The notes under the pieces are model-generated. The model had not been told where the DNA came from, did not search any database, and saw only the letters and a list, made by a program, of their open reading frames with translations. A stretch of 64,000 nt of DNA from Apostichopus japonicus (lineage: Eukaryota; Echinodermata; Holothuroidea; Aspidochirotida; Stichopodidae): positions 20,174,303 to 20,238,302 of the forward strand of contig NC_092581.1 of NCBI RefSeq assembly GCF_037975245.1, given 5' to 3'. Position numbers and translations under genes: made by a program. This document shows positions 60,634 through 64,000 of the stretch, in pieces (positions within the stretch are counted from its first letter, which is position 1; each line of letters opens with the position of its first letter).

Positions 60634-63600
60634 GGTGATATTTGCTCTACAACAGATACTTTCTCTTGTCACAAATTGATTTCACTTTCCGTTTAGAATA
60701 AATAAGAAACTGGTAGATTAAGATATTTCTTACTTTATCAAGAATATCGAAATCGCTGTTAATTGTCCACAGTATATGCAGTAGTAGTACCTCTTAGTAC
60801 CTCTGTAACCTCAATGTGTGTAAGTAAGTATAGGTGCTTCTAAACAACCTGTCGGACGGACACTACTTTTACTATTGCCAGTATTAAATCTGAGGCTGAA
60901 AATATCCATACATTGTAACTGCAGTGTATACGGTCTTACGGATGACTAAACACATTCAGTCACTAAGAACGCGGCGTGACGATCTAGTCCGCAGCCTATA
61001 AAAGTTCTCTTCTGAATAGAGAGTTATAGCTGAAGTTAGTCCTCTAATCCGATATTAAAATAACACTATTGATGACTCCGTTACAATAGACAAAATCAAA
61101 AAGGATATGTAACTATTTTGATACCAAACTATGACAAAAGTGGTACCATACTTTTGATTACATTTTCAAGGGGATATGGCGAGGGACTGGGTGTGGGGGG
61201 GGGGGCGAGTGGCGTATGGTGATAGAAGGGGAGTGGAAAGGGAACGAGGAGGCTCGATGGGATCATCAAACCAATATGGGGAACTGTAATTGTCAATAGT
61301 ATAATACGTTATTACCTATTGGCGGAGGTGGAGAGTGGTAGGATTGGTTAAGCTGGAACCCCAGGATACGGTTGCTGATTAAATCTTTCGTAATACGAAC
61401 TCCTTTGACATGGAACTGAAACTGAAATCATAATGAATTGTTTTTAGTTTACTATAGTTATTTAGCGATATGTTTTAATATTGCAATTTCATAGTTCATG
61501 TTTGACTATATTACAATGCCACTGTATTTTAAGGCAATCTTAATCAAATCAAACAAACAGTGATGTTATACCTACCGTGCCCACCGTGCCGATCCCAACA
61601 CAAATATAGGTAACATTTCATTTTTTTTTTCACTTTTAAGCATGATATAAACATTGTAAAAGCTTAGGGTAAAGACATACAGACGTGGTATCAGCTAAAA
61701 TCACTTGAATTGTGTTTAACAGTGTTGGAGAGGGAGGTAGTGTGGGGGGGGGGGGTGTTATGGAGAGGGGTAAAAGCGAGGATAAGAGGTAGCAAAATAA
61801 GGATATCCACACCACTGGAGAGGAGAGGGTGGAACACTGAGAAACGAAAAGAGGGGATCTATGATGGGTTGAAGGGTTTAGTGTGGAGGTAACGGGGAAT
61901 ACCGCAGCGTATTTCAGAGTGGAGGGCGCAACAATGAGATAAGGGAACAACGTCATCGTTACTGCTCCCAGATTAAGCATGCCTGAGCTTGCTAAAAAGT
62001 TTACAAAAGTAATCTGCTAGATTATTCCCAGAAATATATCGAGAGCGTTTAATTGAGAATTCAAAGTTGAAGAATACATTAAAGGCTCCATTAGTGCATT
62101 CCGTGTCACGTGATCAAGGCGACAGCGTGCCTAACTTGATAGAACACGTATTATTATCAACGGATGTATAAGATTCTACAAAGAACAAATAATGGATGAT
62201 TGTGAAACGAACGTGAGTAAGTTATGACAAATAGCAAAAAGAAAACGTGTGGATTTATCGGAAAAAAATGAATAGTTTGTTTCTCTTATAAAATACGAGT
62301 AATTTAGGCTTTTGTCAAGTCACGAAGTTTACATTTCAAAACAGCTTTTACAGTTTTGTCGACAATCTTAACATATGTATCGGCAGTGAAATAGCAGTTA
62401 ATCAAATTAAGATATGCCATTCCATGTTCTTCACCAAATGAAGATCATTCAGTGAATCAATAAATTAATTTGATTCCATTTTCAATACTTCCACTTAAGC
62501 GTATTTTCAAAAAATAGTTATATAAACGATATATAACTAAAACATTCTAATTGTAATCCTCATAGAATAATTGCTTCTTTCTCAGTTTTTTATTCTCTTT
62601 TGTTCGACATTCACCAACATGCAACTTTTACCACAGTAGCCTAAATAAATTATGTGTAAATTATAAAGAAAGAAAATGACTTTAGCTATGATAACGTCGT
62701 TAACCCATGTTGTTGTCAGATGTATTAATATAACTTATACAAATGATAGTATCTCTTCGATATAAAATGCTTTGAGGAGGTTGCTTTGACCTAAAGATAA
62801 AACTAATTTGTTCACGTAATGAACTTCGGCAACTGGGGGATATCCTTGCAAAACTGTAGTGACAGAGCAGATTTATGAATTGAATCAACTAAACGTAAAA
62901 AAGTGACTTCTTCTTGAAATAGCTTATATTTCTTTTCGAATAGTTTGATGAGTGCAATACCCCGTGACATGTCAGTGACGTGCGACATTTCTACAATGGA
63001 AAGCTATGCAATCAACAATGTAAACAATAGCTTATAGAAATGGGAAGGAAAACGATACGATTTTTGACCTTGAGTAACCATAAAATTGCCTGCACAAATA
63101 TAATGCTTATTCGTGTTAGTCATACAGGCTACGAATATACACTAATTGTAGCCAGAAAGCCGGAAGTTGGCATGGCAGTATATGGAAGTAGCCGTACGTT
63201 GCTCATAGCAAATACCAACTACTTCCATAAAGAAACGGACTATATATTTACAGTATGGAATTAAGATTCCAACCGTAGAATTGTAGTGGCTTTGTCCTCG
63301 TTCTTGTATCACAGCATAGTTGAATTTTCTCGCGGTGAGCCTAAACTCGCCGTCACTGATGGCATTAAATGTCATGACAAGAAAGCTCGGTTATTTTTTA
63401 ATGGTTTATGAAAAGAGCCATATACGTAAATAAAAACCAACGGTAACGAATGATTAATATATATGTAAGCGGACAAGTATATCTGTAAGAGGACAAAGTT
63501 GGCCTAGTCTATATGTATAATTACATTCAGCGCGGCATTTGAGTTTCACTGATTGACAATGAGTCGTAATCCTCCGAGTGTCAAAAGTTAGTATGATATG

Positions 63601-63793
63601 GACAAAAACAAGGGGAAATTTCACAATAAGTTTATTACTGTTAAAAGTATGATTCTGGAGTTAGGGCTCCAAACCAAGTTTTGTTCAGTGTATGGTTCGC
63701 AAAAGAATGTAGTCATGTTAACTTCAAAAACGGTATTGCCAGATTGCGTAGCTAATAACAAATTTGTTCATTTGAAATCAGTGTTTGCTGGCA
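60634..63793. promoter_or_regulatory. Intergenic region between two divergent transcription units
   Basis: Presumed to hold the promoter of the large minus-strand gene on the left and that of the candidate plus-strand gene on the right. No TATA box in gene sense was found near 60633. A TATAAAAG at 60992 points the other way. G-runs occur at 61196-61205 and 61746-61757. No coding exon recognised. Confidence 0.4.
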
Positions 63794-63878
63794 ATGAGAT
63801 ATGCAACTCCGTGGATTGCTCTTTTCTTAGTGGTGTTTTTATCTATAGCCATGGGAAATATTGTAGGAGGCTTAAGCG
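63794..63878 (+). CDS. Candidate first exon with signal peptide of a divergent gene (partial)
   Basis: ATG with G at -3, then MRYATPW and a hydrophobic core (IALFLVVFLSIAM) before small residues GNIVGGLS: a good signal peptide. An in-frame donor GTGAGT follows at 63879 and leaves in phase 1, the same phase as exon 1 of the large gene. The gene would run off the right edge, so nothing else can be said about it. A nearer upstream in-frame start does not exist as ATG. Confidence 0.5.
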
Positions 63879-63929
63879 GTGAGTACATATCTAGATATTC
63901 TACAACTATATCTACAAATTATCAGATGT

Positions 63930-63956
63930 ATGCATATGCATATATATATGTGTATG

Positions 63957-63998
<42 letters not shown>
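63930..63998. repeat. (TA)n microsatellite at the right edge
   Basis: TA/TG dinucleotides just after the donor of the candidate signal-peptide exon, cut by the window end. Confidence 0.9.

Positions 63999-64000
<2 letters not shown>

Noticed and set aside
60992-60999. TATAAAAG as a promoter for the large gene
   Set aside because: It is in the plus orientation, opposite to the gene.

Overview
This is animal nuclear DNA: AT-rich, intron-dense, and full of microsatellites, minisatellites, SINE-like repeats, MITEs and a solo LTR. The gene type (an LDLa/LRR receptor of the molluscan GRL101 / relaxin-receptor kind) and the repeat families fit a marine invertebrate, most likely an echinoderm (sea-cucumber-like). 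That is inference; no species marker was recognised.

One giant gene on the minus strand dominates the window, from a start codon at 60633 to a stop at 5098. I reconstructed 49 coding exons by splice sites, reading frame and domain continuity. Every junction is frame-compatible and the exons sum to 9081 nt (3026 codons plus stop). Order of the predicted protein: signal peptide; CUB; degenerate LDLa; two kringles; PAN/apple; three F5/8 type C (discoidin) domains; C-type lectin (CTLD); calcium-binding EGF; CTLD; three CUB domains; CTLD; divergent CTLD; seven LDLa or LDLa-like modules; LRR N-terminal cap; six leucine-rich repeats; LGR-type hinge; rhodopsin-family 7TM; and an intracellular tail that looks like a truncated, catalytically dead protein kinase. 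Most ectodomain modules are bounded by phase-1 introns and four of the LRRs are 72-nt phase-2 exons, a clear exon-shuffling signature.

By position: 1-5097 is 3' flank with two MITE-like elements and a minisatellite reaching the stop codon. 5098-8743 holds the pseudokinase and 7TM exons. 9202-12324 holds LRRs and cap. 12968-17968 holds LDLa exons. 18509-30587 holds lectin, CUB and EGF exons. 33784-40171 holds the F5/8C exons. 45873-47979 is PAN. 51355-53951 is the kringles. 54864-60633 is the N-terminus. Introns carry the repeats, including tandem copies of exon ends with their splice sites. 60634-63793 is intergenic, and 63794-63878 is a candidate signal-peptide first exon of a divergently transcribed plus-strand gene.

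If the model holds, the gene encodes a single-span-of-genome adhesion or sensing receptor in which many carbohydrate-, lipid- and protein-binding modules sit in front of an LGR-type 7TM core with a kinase-like cytoplasmic tail.
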